A stretch of 64,000 nt of DNA from Mytilus edulis (Eukaryota > Mollusca > Bivalvia > Mytilida > Mytilidae). Both the position numbers and the translations under genes were made by a program. The notes below the pieces were generated by a model that worked only from the letters and a program-made list of their open reading frames with translations, was not told the origin of the DNA and searched no databases. Shown here piece by piece: positions 13,276 through 26,300 of the stretch. Location of the stretch: contig NC_092346.1 of NCBI RefSeq assembly GCF_963676685.1, positions 32,935,133 to 32,999,132 of the forward strand, read 5' to 3'. Position 1 is the stretch's first letter, and every line of letters starts with the position of its first letter.

Positions 13276-13458
13276 ATAAAAAGTAATGCACCTAAGAATA
13301 ATATGTAGATGTATGTTTTTGTATCTTTAAATGAATACATGGTTTTGTCTTCATTATGTTTATACAGTACTTAAATAAAGAAAAGTCAATGGATATTCTA
13401 TGATAACATTTTTTTTAACTCTTTTGAACCTTGGAAAAATCGTTTTTTGAATTTTTTT

Positions 13459-13598
13459 TAACAATATGAATGTTGTTGTTTGAACAATATGAATGTTGTT
13501 GTTTGAACAATATGAATGTTGTTGTTTGAACAATATGAATGTTGTTGTTTGAACAATATGAATGTTGTTGTTTGAACAATATGAATGTTGTTGTCTAC
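13459..13598. repeat. 23 bp tandem repeat, 6 copies
   Basis: GAACAATATGAATGTTGTTG plus TTT is repeated about six times with essentially no differences between internal copies. This is a young microsatellite-scale array, with nothing coding around it. Confidence 0.92.
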
Positions 13599-13599
13599 T

Positions 13600-14249
13600 T
13601 AAAAAAGTTGGACCTTTAATGAAAAAGATGACAAAAAGTAAATGCTAATAAAATTTATTTAATTTTATACTTAAATTTCTGGATGAAGAAAAAAAGGAAA
13701 CCAGATATGCACGTGAGAAATTGTCCTATGAAATCAGTTCAATATAACAGATTTTCATTTCAAAAAGATGGGTTTTTTTCATAAATAAATCTGGCACCTT
13801 AGTTTTTGATAGTTTAACCTCTAAACTTTAAGTTTTGAATGTTTCTGTTGTACTTATATACATAAATGGTGCTTGGAAATATTTTAAACCAAACTGAAAA
13901 GGTTATTTATTTGGAACAATCCAAAACGAGATGCACAGAAAGGCACTCAGTCATAGATCATTCAGTGCAATAAGCACTTTTTGCTTGCTTAACGAGTTGA
14001 TAATCATAAAGGGATAAACTAGCGTAATAAGACGCGACTTCGCAGTCTTTTTTTTTTTAAATGAGATACGAGGTCGGGATTGGTTAGTAGTTTTTAGCTT
14101 CTCTCGTGGGTTTCCGGTTCCGATGGACTGATGATGAAACGTTATAAATGTAAACAACTCATATTTTCTGTGCTATCGTATCCTGTAAGATAAAATGCCA
14201 TTGAAAGCAGTAGTATGCGAGTATAATAGGAGTCCGTGCTAGTTATGAA
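13600..14249. promoter_or_regulatory. Upstream region of the GCN2 gene
   Basis: This ~650 bp precedes the GCN2 start codon. The last 200 bp are less AT-rich and contain CpGs (around CTCTCGTGGGTTTCCGG at 14,101-14,117), as expected near a bivalve promoter and 5' UTR. No TATA box or initiator could be assigned with confidence, and the transcription start is unknown. Confidence 0.35.
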
Positions 14250-14354
14250 ATGGCAGACGACTCTCTTCTTCAGCGACAAGAAGAGGAATGGCAAGTTTTG
14301 CAAGCGGTTTACATGGACGATGTTGTCGATCTTAGAAAGAAGGTCGCATGGAAG
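14250..14354 (+). CDS. EIF2AK4: GCN2 exon 1 (start of RWD domain)
   Basis: ATG at 14250 begins MADDSLLQRQEEEWQVLQA, followed by VYMDDVVDLRKKVAWK. The Q-E-E-E..L-A-V-Y pattern is the first helix of RWD domains. It gives 35 codons ending in phase 0 at AAG|GTATAT. This ATG is the only one in frame before the domain and suits the short N terminus. Confidence 0.85.
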
Positions 14355-17300
14355 GTATATAATTTGTACACGACATGGGCTATGCATTATAATTCATAAA
14401 AGTATTTACTTATTGCAATTTGAAGTAGTTTTACTTAAACACAAGCCTCTCTTGTGTCTGTCTAGGTAATATATATATATATCTATGCCGTAAAAGTATT
14501 AAAAAACTCCAATAGAAAAATGCATATTAGTTCAAAAAATTATTATTGTAATATCTCTATGACATGATTGATAAGTATGTAACTGTGACCTGTTGGTTAT
14601 TATACAAGGCAATATGTGTCCTCAAGGTATACTCTAAGGTTTATCTTAACGCACAGGCTGCTGTGAATGAAATGGCTGACCAGGGTCTGCCAGGCAAATC
14701 GTGTTGTCTTCTTTTTCCCGAAACATATACTGGGGAAGAACCATCTATAAATAGGTTACGGAATCCCCAGATAAGTGTCCAATTTCACCACATTATGCAT
14801 GATTCAGGATGACCACCAAACTGATTGAGTGAATACAATGTGAAGGATGGTTCATACATGTAATTAAAAAATTCAGCCAAAATTAGCTATATAAATACCT
14901 GAAGGTTGTCATAGATCATGTAACTGCTGGTTGGGTATATGTACATTTTATGATACATGTATCTGAATGTATGACGTAAGGAATATACGAATGGGTATTT
15001 CAGAGTGAATCATCACAAAAAGATTAAATTTTAACCAAATCAATGTACTGTAACAGCAAGTTCACTTTTGTTGTCCAGTTTTGAATAAATATATTTATAT
15101 GTTGTTCTGTATTTTAGGTTGAGAGACCTTTGCATATATGTTTGATACTGAAACAGCAGCAGTCAGAAAGTGTAGCAGGGACGACTGACAGTGATAGCAT
15201 GATCCATATGGTTATAAAATGTCCAAATAAATATCCTGATTTGTAAGTTTAAAAAACAAAATGATACAGATAAATATATACATTTACATGTATGTATTAG
15301 GACTATTAATTAAAACATGCATTTATATGATATAAATGTACCAAGGGGAAGACTTTTTCAAAATAGAGTGACCACACATACAAGCAATTTATGAGACTTT
15401 CACACATTTGATGGTGTACAAAATTATATTTCACACCTATCAATCTTTGTAAATTATAGTTTCCTTTCATGAAAACAGCTACAGATGTGACCATACCATC
15501 CTTTATACAGCAATGCAAAAAACAAGCTAACCAATTTGTCCAGGAAGTGTCCAGTATTCAAAATCACAAAAATTAAAACAAGCGTACATTTATGATTTGA
15601 TTCTGTGGGAATGCAACCCAACAAAGAAATTAAACAATACAAATTAATTTCTTAAATACGAATTAAATGACAAAAGTTAGCACAGCAGTTAAGAAAAGTC
15701 TTTAGCTCTACAGTTTTTACATTTCTAAAGGTTTGTTAATGATGTTTTTTTTTGTGTTAGAGATTTTTTCATTTTATTTGTATACAAGGGAGATAATTGT
15801 TTGATTAATAAAATATCTTCAAAGATGTTATACTGTATAAGTCTTTTCTTTTTAAAGGGTACCAGAAATAAGTCTAGAAAATTCCAAAGGACTGTCTAAT
15901 GAACAAATTGCTGTGTTGAATACAGAACTTATAGAACGTGCCAAATCAATGGTTGGAGAGGTAACTTATGTGTAATATAGAATAAATTACATTTTGTACA
16001 ATTATTAAAGCCTGGACATGTGACTGTGCTATTATTGAAATTTTATTAACTGAAGAGATAGAATATTTTTTAGTTTATACTATACTTATATAGTTAAACA
16101 TACATTACAAGAAATCTACATTTAACATGATATACATTCTTTAAAAAATTGAAAACAAATATACAAATGTAGAGGAGGAGCAAATCAGTACAAAGAGGGA
16201 TAACTCTGTTTCTTCTCTTTAACTTTTACTTCTTTTACTCTTGTCTTGTCTTGTCTTGATTGATTTTTTTTATTTAGATGCAGACTTAATACTGTCATAA
16301 AGCCTAAACTTCATTTATTATTATCCAGATATGTAGCTTTCATAAATTCATGTTTAGAATTATAATCTCAGTGAATTATAAAGACTGCACTCTTGGAAAA
16401 AATGCAGCACTTTTTTATTAAGTCATGTAAATAGTTGTGACAAAGCCTTTCACATCTGCGTAGGAGATCAAATTTTTCTCTTGTTCTTGTCCCTTGTTTT
16501 TTTAAATGTCAAATTTACTCAAGGGGATATTTACATGATTTTATCTTATAGCGAAAATAAATCCCATATTAAAATATACCACTTTTTAACATAATACATG
16601 ATTCTTTATTTATTTGTTTTTTTCAAATTAGTATTGTATGACATAGAATTAATGTTAATGTCATGGTAGCTCTTTTGTATACATACATTTATTGTAGATA
16701 AACCACATGGAAATGTTGTTAATTTTCTTATATACTGTAGCTGTTAACCATCAGTTTAAAAAGATTATATGACCAACTGCAACAAATTCAAAACATCTCT
16801 TTACAATACTTCATATACATATACAAATGTTTAAAATGTTGCAGAATTTGTTTTTTATAATTTTTTTCAGGTTATGGTTCTAGAACTAGCTCAACATGTA
16901 CAGACATTTCTTATTTTATACCCTTTTCAGGTTATGGTTCTAGAACTAGCTCAACATGTACAGACATTTCTTATTTTATACCCTTTTCAGGTTATGGTTC
17001 TAGAACTAGCTCAACATGTACAGACATTTCTTATTTTATACCCTTTTCAGGTTATGGTTCTAGAACTAGCTCAACATGTACAGACATTTGTTTTTTATAC
17101 CTTTTTCAGGTTATGGTTTTAGAACTAGCTCAACATGTACAGACATTTGTTTTTTATACCTTTTTCAGGTTATGGTTCTAGAACTAGCTCAACATGTACA
17201 GACATTTCTTATTTTATACCTTTTTCAGGTTATGGTTCTAGAACTAGCTCAACATGTACAGACATTTGTTTTTTATACCTTTTTCAGGTTATGGTTTTAG

Positions 17301-20300
17301 AACTAGCTCAACATGTACAGACATTTCTTTTTTATACCTTTTTCAGGTTATGGTTCTAGAACTAGCTCAACATGTACAGACATTTCTTCGTGATAACTAC
17401 AAAGGTCCACAGAAATCTTTTTATGAAGAAATGTTAAGTAACCAATTGAAACAACAGGAAAAACAAAAATTAGAACAACAAAAAAGACTTGATTTTCTGA
17501 AAAGAAAGGAAGAAAAAGAGGTATTCAGTGTTTTTGTTTTATTATTTCAGTGATTTGCCTTTGACCTAAAACCATATTATTTAAAACCATGAAGTTATAC
17601 TCAAATGAATTAGCACTAGGATTGTCAGTTTTCCTATCAAAAGTCAGTGTTTTTTTCTTGGTACTCTGGTTTCCTCCACCAATAAGAATTGGCAACCATG
17701 AAATAGCCCAAAAAGCGGTGCTTCAAAGTGGCGTTAAAAACACATTAAATCAAAACAAATCAAATGAATTAGCAATTGAAAAAAAGATTAAGTGACCAAT
17801 TGCAACAAGTTAAAACATCTATTTACTTTGTATTAAATTGTTTAAAATGATGTTACAAAATTGAGAACAACAGAAAAGACTTGATTTTCTGAAAAGAAAA
17901 GAAGAAAAAGATGTATTTGATGTTTTTGTTTGATCATAACATTGATTTACCCTTGGCCTTTGACCTTACATCATGTATTTCAAACCATGGAGTTATCCTC
18001 TTTTTAAAAGAATCAGAAATTAATAATATACCGGTATTCTGGAAAGACAGTGTTATCAAATATCACAATGGGATCATGGAAATAGTGATATCACAATGGG
18101 ATCATGGAAATAGCGATATTTCCCTTAAATCATAGTTGATTTTATTAGATAAATAAAGTATATAAAATTCAAGGGAAATAACTCTAGCACAAAACTACAA
18201 TATTTGCATTGGTGAGATCTTTTCCCCACTGACAGCCTCGATAAGAGTTCCAAATGAACTAATTAATTATTATCAAAACTGTAAATAATACTTACCGCTA
18301 CAGCTTTAACTGTAAGGTACCCTGAAATTGTTAGTATCTATAAGAACAGGGTTTCATATAGATAAGTATTATTTTCTTTTATTTCATGTTAGAATAGTAT
18401 AATTAAATACAATGTTCAATAATAAAATAATGCACTGATCTGAAATTTTTTTAATTAAATACAATGTTCAATGATACTTATTAACATTGATTTAAAATCC
18501 CTAAAAGCATTTTAATTTTTGCAATTTCTTCAACAACTGAGAATTTCATTATGACATTCAAAGAATTTTTTCAATAGCAACATTGTGCAAATCTTATAAT
18601 TGTTGGATTGATTTATTTAAGGGTAGGTCTTTTATATCTGTTACTTCTTCTAATTCACTAAATAGATTTTCTGATATAGTTGCAGAAGAGGTTTTGAATT
18701 AGGGAGGGGGGAAGTGGTAACAACTAGCAAGTATCAATTTGCTAAAGATTTAATTTTGATATTTTTTTATTTGTGAATTGTGAATATAACAATTGTTTTT
18801 ATTATCTTTCAATATCTTCTGTTTATCATGAAAACATAAACTTTCTAGAAGTGTTAAAGCAATAAAATGGCATTTTCAAATTTGATTAAGAAACACAGAT
18901 GAATTAATATATTATATGGGTTAACAACTTTTTTAAAACATTTGTTTATTGTAAAATACTGAAGGCTCTACATTTTTAAAATAAATCAAATGTCTTAATG
19001 ATGTGTCATATATTTATTGAAAGTAAAATAATGGTACTGTATAAAAATAAGAAGATGTGGTATGATTGCCAATGAGATAAATATCAAACAGAGTTCAAGT
19101 GAAGTGGATGTAAGCCATTATAGGCAACTGTAAGACCTTCAACAATTAGAAAATCATACTGTACAGCAAGCTATAAAAAGTTTAGAGATGAAAAATTCAA
19201 TTGAGAAAGTTAACAGCCTAATTTATTTATAAGAAAACAGTTTACAAAAACAAATATTACAGACATGAACTAACAACAACCACTAAAATACAAGCTCCTG
19301 ACATGGGACAGGTGCATAAAGCATGTGACAGGGTTAAAAAGGTTTGATGCACCAAATTCAATGTTAATTTTTTCTTTGAATTTAACTTCAGACACACACA
19401 TGAATTTTATTCATTAACTTATAATCTTGTGCTTTGCCTTTTTCAGAGACAACTTCTAGAGGATGAAATACAGAAGAGACAACATGCTCTGAAAGAAGAA
19501 ACAAAGAAAATAAAGGAGACCAAACAGGTACAATTCAAATGTTTATACTTTTCTAATATGTCTTTCATAGAACTTCCGGGGCCATATTATGTTTTCTAAT
19601 TTATGAATCTATTTGTTCTTCCTAATCTGTTATCAAAGTACAAATAATATTCACCTGACAAAATTTTCATGTTAAATATTATTGAAATATTTGCTGTTGG
19701 ACATACAGTATAACAGTCATTTAACCATCAATGTGTTTTACTCTTTATATGCTTGACTGCAGAAATGAATATCTTGTGAAATAAATAAATACAGCTACCA
19801 AATTGTATTTGCATTAGTTTAAAAGTAAGGTACTGAAATAAATCGTTTAGTAGTACAATCGTCTTGATATGATCCATATATTTATCTATTTATTTCTATA
19901 ATTAGATATCTGATGAGAAACCAACAGAGCCAGAGAAAGCTGTACCAGCTACTCCTATTACTGAAGTACCAACATGTTCCCCAATTGGTACACCAAGTAC
20001 TCCTAGAAGACCAAGAATGTCTCATTCACCCTCGCCATTAATTGTACTGCCAAGTAATGAGAATAAATATAACCAGGATAAGAGAAGAAGGTATGTGGTT
20101 GTTATGTTTTTATTTTATGTCCTTTTAAAAAAGCAGTCATGGGAGTTAATCAATAAAATTTGCATCATTTTTCTTCCTGTGTACCAGCTTTTAATAGTAT
20201 AAACCATGTTACCTCAAGTTTCCAAAATATTCTATAGAAACACCAATTAAAAAAATAATGGTGCTTTGAAACCACAATTTTTTACTGAAATGTCAAATTT

Positions 20301-23300
20301 AAGGTAATAATTTTTTTCAACCCTTTTACATATGCAACCTGATGTGACATACTTTGATTTGGTGGTATTACACCTACATACACATACTTGATCCTATATT
20401 ATCATATTTCATTTCTTAAATTTTCATTTGGTAGCTATAGACCAAACACACTTCATGGATGCAGATTCAAATATATTTGTTTAAAATATTCATATTTTTT
20501 CTATTTATGACAACTAGACTAGGAAAATATAGCTGCTTCACATACATGACGATGATGTAAGTGTCATGAACCTGGTGTTCAGAGGTTGTAGTTTGTTGAT
20601 GTGGTTCATAAGTTTTTCTTGTTTCTAATTTTTAATAATATTCATTATACCTACCAGTGAAAATTGACATTTATTAAATTAGAATATAATTCGTGTTAAC
20701 TAGTTCTCATCGCAAACATCTAGGTGATCTAGAAATAAAAACATCCCTAGGATGTCCGATCACCTTACCTGTGTAATACACCCCACTACAGGTAAATATA
20801 CAGGTATTCTCATCAGTTTTAATTTTTGCGAGCTAGCGAACAGATGTTCTCGTCGCTGCAAAGTTTTCAACAAAATTAGAAATTTAGTTTTTTTCTATTG
20901 AAGACTTCTTTAGATAACAAAGTTTTAATAATATATCGTTTAAATTGAAAATTTAAATATATTTTTGAGCATGGAATCCGATCTCGAGGTGCACGAGAAT
21001 TCGGAGGAGGTAAACAAAGATACGCCATCTTTTTTACCGGCAAGTAAAGATATGTCCAGAACCAAAACCACTGGTAAGGCTAAGAAAAAGCCGTCAAAGT
21101 CAACTGCATTGCAGCAGGAATATGACAAGAAAATCCAAGGTTTGCAAGACAATTTTGATAGTAAATTTGATACATTATTTAGCATGATGCAGTCGTTAGC
21201 CAATGTTAGAGGGGCAAATAACGAGAGTATAGTTCAGAATAGGGATACGCAAGGTATGCCCAGATCTGAAACTAATCCAGATTCAAGGGGTCAGAATAGA
21301 GAAACACAAGGTTTTCTCAGATCTGACACCCTTAGACCCATCATCCCACTAGTTTCAAATCTAGACGAGGATTTGGGTTCTCCTAGAATTTCTAGAAATA
21401 TAGATTTCGACGCAAGGTCGGAAATTTCTATTCATGTAAATCCGATAGAAAGGGATATACTTGGTGATATTCGCTCTGACAATGAGTCAGATAATGAGAG
21501 CGAAATTAGATTTGAGCAGTCAACAGGTAGTGTTGCTAGAAAAGGTGAAAGGTTTATGAAACATGTACAATTAAAAACTGTTTCAAATGATGTAAACAAA
21601 GATGTTGAGTTAAGCTCAGACAATATAACTAGACATAATGTTTTGTCAGAATTGTTTAGTGAGGATATTGCCTCAAACAATGATAAAGGTAGTGTTGGGT
21701 TGATTATGGATCAGGCACAAGTCACTATTTTGGAAAACTCCTGGCGGTGTCAGCACCCAGAGAAACTTTCCGCTTATAGAGAGGAATACAGGAGTTGTTT
21801 TCCTGTGCATGATAGTGCTGTAGAGTTCTTGCAAGTTCCTAGTCTGGACGACTTGCTAGAACCAATGATGAGAAAGAATCATGGGCCAAAGGCAGTAAAG
21901 TCATGGGATACTGGCCATAGGCAATTATATACACAGCCTTTAAAACAAATTGAAAAACTTTCATATCAAGGGCAAATGGCGTCTCGAATGAATGTGATTT
22001 CAGGCATGTATATGCAACAGACAATGGGTACTCTGCTTGGGAAGCTTGAAAATTCTCCGTCTTTAGAGCATGAGGAGAAAGAATCATGTTGTCAAATTGT
22101 GAAAGATTTGTTCTCAATGTCAACTAAGTCTTTGGACCAGTCGGGTAGGACTGGTGCATTCTTTCATTTAGTCAGACGTAAGGCTGCATCACATGAATCA
22201 GGTCTTGTGAATTTGTCTGATATAAAAGACAAAACTCAATATTTGCCTCTATCAGGAGAAGGTGTTTTTGGGAATGGTCTTAAGACATGCCTTGAAAAGC
22301 GCAAGGAACAAAAAGATCAATTGAATGATTTATTACCTGAACTAGGTCAGGGTAGGAAGAGAAGGGCAGATTTTGACAGAGATTGGCAAAATAAAACTCC
22401 CAAGTTCAATGTTGAGCATAATATTGTAAATGCCAATAAGACTAGAGGCTCAAATAACAATAGGTTCAATGTGCCTAAGACATCAAATAGTGGGAGACAG
22501 CCACAAAGAGACAATCAAGGCTATAAGGGTCCTGCAAAAGAGTCAAATAAGGACAAGACCAACAAGGCTGGTCAGAGTAGCTGGGGGTCTTTTCGGATCC
22601 CCAGAAAGAACAACAGTTGACTCAAAGGTAGGCTCATGTTTAATGATGTGTACAGAGATTCCGGTAGGGGGGCGTCTAAAATATTTTCTTCAAAATTGGA
22701 AAATGATAACAACAGATCAGTGGGTACTTTCTATAATAGAGGAAGGTTACAAACTGGAATTTCTTCAAAGACCTGCATGGACAGGCATCAAGAAAACAAT
22801 ACTATCTCACAAAAACGCAGATATATTTTTGGCAGAAATAAATTCTTTATTAGAAAAAGATGCTATAGAAAAAGTATTTTTTCCGGAATCTCTCACAGGT
22901 TTTTACAGTACACTATTTCTGGTGCCAAAGAAAAACGGGAAAATGAGACCTGTGACAAATTTAAAACCATTAAATGCACATCTAAAGAAAGTCCATTTCA
23001 AGATGGACACAATGAGCAAAGTCATAAATCTAGTGAAACCAAAAGATTGGGCAATTTCAATAGATCTGAGCGATGCATATTTCCATGTACCAATTTTTCA
23101 GAAACATCGTCCGTACATGAGGTTTTGCATAGCAAATCAATGTTATCAATGGAAAGCAATGTGCTTTGGCCCAACATGTGCTCCTCGAATTTTTACAAAA
23201 CTGGTGTCAGTAGTAGCTGCATATCTGAGAACTCAAAATATCAGAATGTCAGTATATTTAGACGATTGGTTGATAGTCAATCAAAACCAACAGCAATTAG

Positions 23301-26300
23301 TTCAGGAGCGTCTGAAATGTCTCAATCTGTTGGTTTCACTAGGCTTTATGATAAACATAGACAAATCGAGCCTAGTTCCAAGTCAAGTGATAACTTACTT
23401 AGGGGGAGTTTTTCATTTAGACAAGGGCCTAGTTTATCCAACAATGGAAAGGATAGAAAAATTACAGATTTTACTAGAAAAAATGATTTCAGGTCAGAAT
23501 TTGGCTCTAGATTTTTTGAAAATTTTGGGGATGATGGCATCATGCATCGAATTGATTCCCAATGCTCGTCTGTTTATGAGACCCATCCAACTTCATTTGT
23601 TAAGTTTTTGGAGACCAGTCAGCAAAAATATGTTGGCACATGTTCCATTGACACAACATCTGAAATCCCATCTTTTATGGTGGAAAAATTCAGCCAACAC
23701 TCTGAAAGGCCGATATTTGCAATTGCCGAAAATCAATGTGACCATAACGACAGATGCTTCAATGAAAGGTTATGGGGGTCATATGGGAAAACAGATTTTT
23801 CAGGGAGTTTGGAACTCAGAACAGAAACTTTGGCACATAAATTGTTTGGAAATGAAAGCTGTAACTTTGACAGTTCAGCATTTTCTGAAGATTTTGAAGG
23901 GAAAATGTGTTCTGATAAGGAGCGACAACACAAGCGTAGTGCAATACATAAATCGTCAAGGGGGGACGAAGTCACCAAATTTATGTTACTTGACTTGGGA
24001 GCTATGGCAGATAGCAATTCAAAACAACATAGTATTGAAAGCAGCCCATATAATGGGCAAGAAGAATGTTTTGGCAGATCATTTGAGTCGGGAAAAGGTT
24101 TGTCCCACAGAATGGTCTCTGAACAAGTCAATAGTGCAGCAGATTTTTCAGATATGGGGAACTCCTTTGATAGATTTGTTTGCGTCATGGGAAAATCGCC
24201 AGACAGAAATCTTTTGCACTTGGATTCCTCATCCCAATGCTCTGGCCTTGGATGCTCTGACAATTCCTTGGGAGAACATGTACGCGTATGTGTTTCCCCC
24301 AATTTGTCTGATTCCAAGGATATTGCAATATATGAGGCTGTTCCACTGTCAGATTATCTTGATTGCACCCCAGTGGCCAAGGAGACACTGGTACACAGAG
24401 ATTTTACAGTTACTGATAGCATGCCCAATAAGACTACCAGTAATGGACAATTTGTTGTCTCAGTCCAAAATGAAAATGTTTCATCCAAATCCAGAAATAT
24501 TAAATCTGACAGCATGGCTTCTTTCGACAGACGTTTTAAAACAGAGGGATTTTCTGAATCAGCAAGAACATTGCTCTCAGCTTCATGGCGCGATGGTACA
24601 AAAAAGGACTATTCCTCAAAATTCGAAAAGTTTAATAGCTGGTGTGGTGAGAGACAAATTGATCCATATTCAGCAAATTTAAATCAGATTGCCGATTTTT
24701 TGGCTTATTTATTTCATTCTGGTTTGCAATATAGGACAATAGCAGGTTATCGATCTATGTTATCTGCAGTGTTACCTCCAGTGCAAAATTTTCCTGTCGG
24801 CCAACATCCTAACATAGTTAGAATTATCAAAGGTGTTTTTAATTCTAGACCTCCTAAGGTTAAAATTCTGCCTGAATGGAACTTAGAATTATTGTTACTG
24901 GCTCTTGAGAAGAAACCTTTTGAGCCTATGCAAGAAGTTGATTTAAAGCATGTAACTTTAAAAACAGTGTTTTTAGTTGCCATAACTACATTCAGAAGAT
25001 GTAGTGATTTGCAAAGTCTCCGTATTGATGACAAGTCAATGAGAGTTCAAAGTAAGGGTATTACTTTTGTAAGACATGGCTTAGCCAAGCAAGATAGACA
25101 AAAACATTTTGGAGAAAAATTATTTGTTCCCAGTTTTCCAGAGAAAACTTTAATAGATCCAAAAAGAGCTCTTTCAGTTTATTTGGATAAAACTAAGAAT
25201 TTTCGAGGAAAGTTGAGTGAATCAGAAAGAATTAAGCTTTTTCTGGGAATAAATGAACCGCACAAACCGGTATCAACAGCAACTATTTCAAGTTGGATTG
25301 TACAGGCTATTAGAATAGCATATAATGATGACAATATGAAAGTAAATGCACATTCCACATGTGCTATAGCTCCAAGTTGGGCTTTGTACAAGGGAGCTTC
25401 TTTGAAATCAATTCTAGATTCTGCCGACTGGGCAGTTGAATCAACATTCACAAAGTTTTATTTGCGAGATTTTGATGCCACTAAAGTTTTAGAATAGGAT
25501 ATAAGCATACAAATTCATTTATTTGTATGATATTTTATTTGTATTTGCAGTATAACATGTAGCTGTATATAGATGTAAATAGTGGGTTTTTTGTTATGGT
25601 GGTAGTATTTTATCCTGTTGGAAAGATATTTGTTTGTGGATTTTTTCTTGAAGAAAAGGAAATTCATCCACCACCGTTGAATGAATTCAACACTGCTTTG
25701 GAATCAGTGAGTATTCTAATTTAATAAATGTCAATTTTCACTGGTAGGTATAATGAATATTATTAAAAATGGAACAATTTGTTCCCAAGTTGAGATTTTT
25801 AATAATAGAGTTATACCTACCAGTGAAGGGGCCACCACCATCCCCCAGATGAATTTCGAGATACATGTAAGTGTAGATTGAAGGAACATGACAAAAATCA
25901 AAACTGATGAGAATACCTGTATATTTACCTGTAGTGGGGTGTATTACACAGGTAAGGTGATCGGACATCCTAGGGATGTTTTTATTTCTAGATCTTCTAG
26001 ATGTTTGCGATGAGAACTAGTTAACACGAATTATATTCTAATTTAATAAATGTCAATTTTCACTGGTAGGTATAACTCTATTATTAAAAATCTCAACTTG
26101 GGAACAAATTGTTCCATTTTTGATATAGTTTAGACTGTTGGTTTTCCATTTCAATGATTTACACTAGTCATTTTTAGGGCCCTTTTTAGCCTGCTGTTCA
26201 TTGTAAGCCAAGGCTCAGTGTTGAAGACTGTACTTTGACCTATAATGGTTTACTTTTACAAATTATGACTTAGATGGAGAGTTGTGTCATTGGCACTCAT

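Larger units (their letters stand above)
20628..26121 (+). mobile_element. DIRS-like tyrosine-recombinase retrotransposon, complete
   Basis: The ~5.5 kb element carries 184 bp inverted terminal repeats (20,645-20,828 and 25,892-26,075), short unequal outer ends, an internal complementary region (25,712-25,826) that joins copies of both outer ends, and three overlapping ORFs: gag-like, reverse transcriptase/RNase H, and tyrosine recombinase. Both ends share ATTTTT (20,628-20,633 and 26,116-26,121), so the exact edge is ambiguous by 6 bp. No target-site duplication is seen, as expected for recombinase-mediated insertion of a circular DNA intermediate. All ORFs are open, indicating a young copy, but the recombinase lacks one catalytic Arg. 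It lies in GCN2 intron 6, same orientation as the gene. Confidence 0.92.

Noticed and set aside
14564..14812. 82-residue open frame in GCN2 intron 1 (VNEMADQGLPGKS...), considered as an extra exon
   Set aside because: Exons 1 and 2 already join in phase and complete the RWD domain; the translation has no place in GCN2.
16874..17359. Repetitive protein of 20-residue units (VMVLELAQHVQTFLILYPFQ)
   Set aside because: Explained by tandem copies of the exon 4 start with intron tail; the 59 bp copies break the frame.
23733..24317. 194-residue minus-strand open frame inside the DIRS element
   Set aside because: Antisense shadow of the RT/RNase H gene with no recognisable domain; mentioned only in connection with unusual openness of the region.
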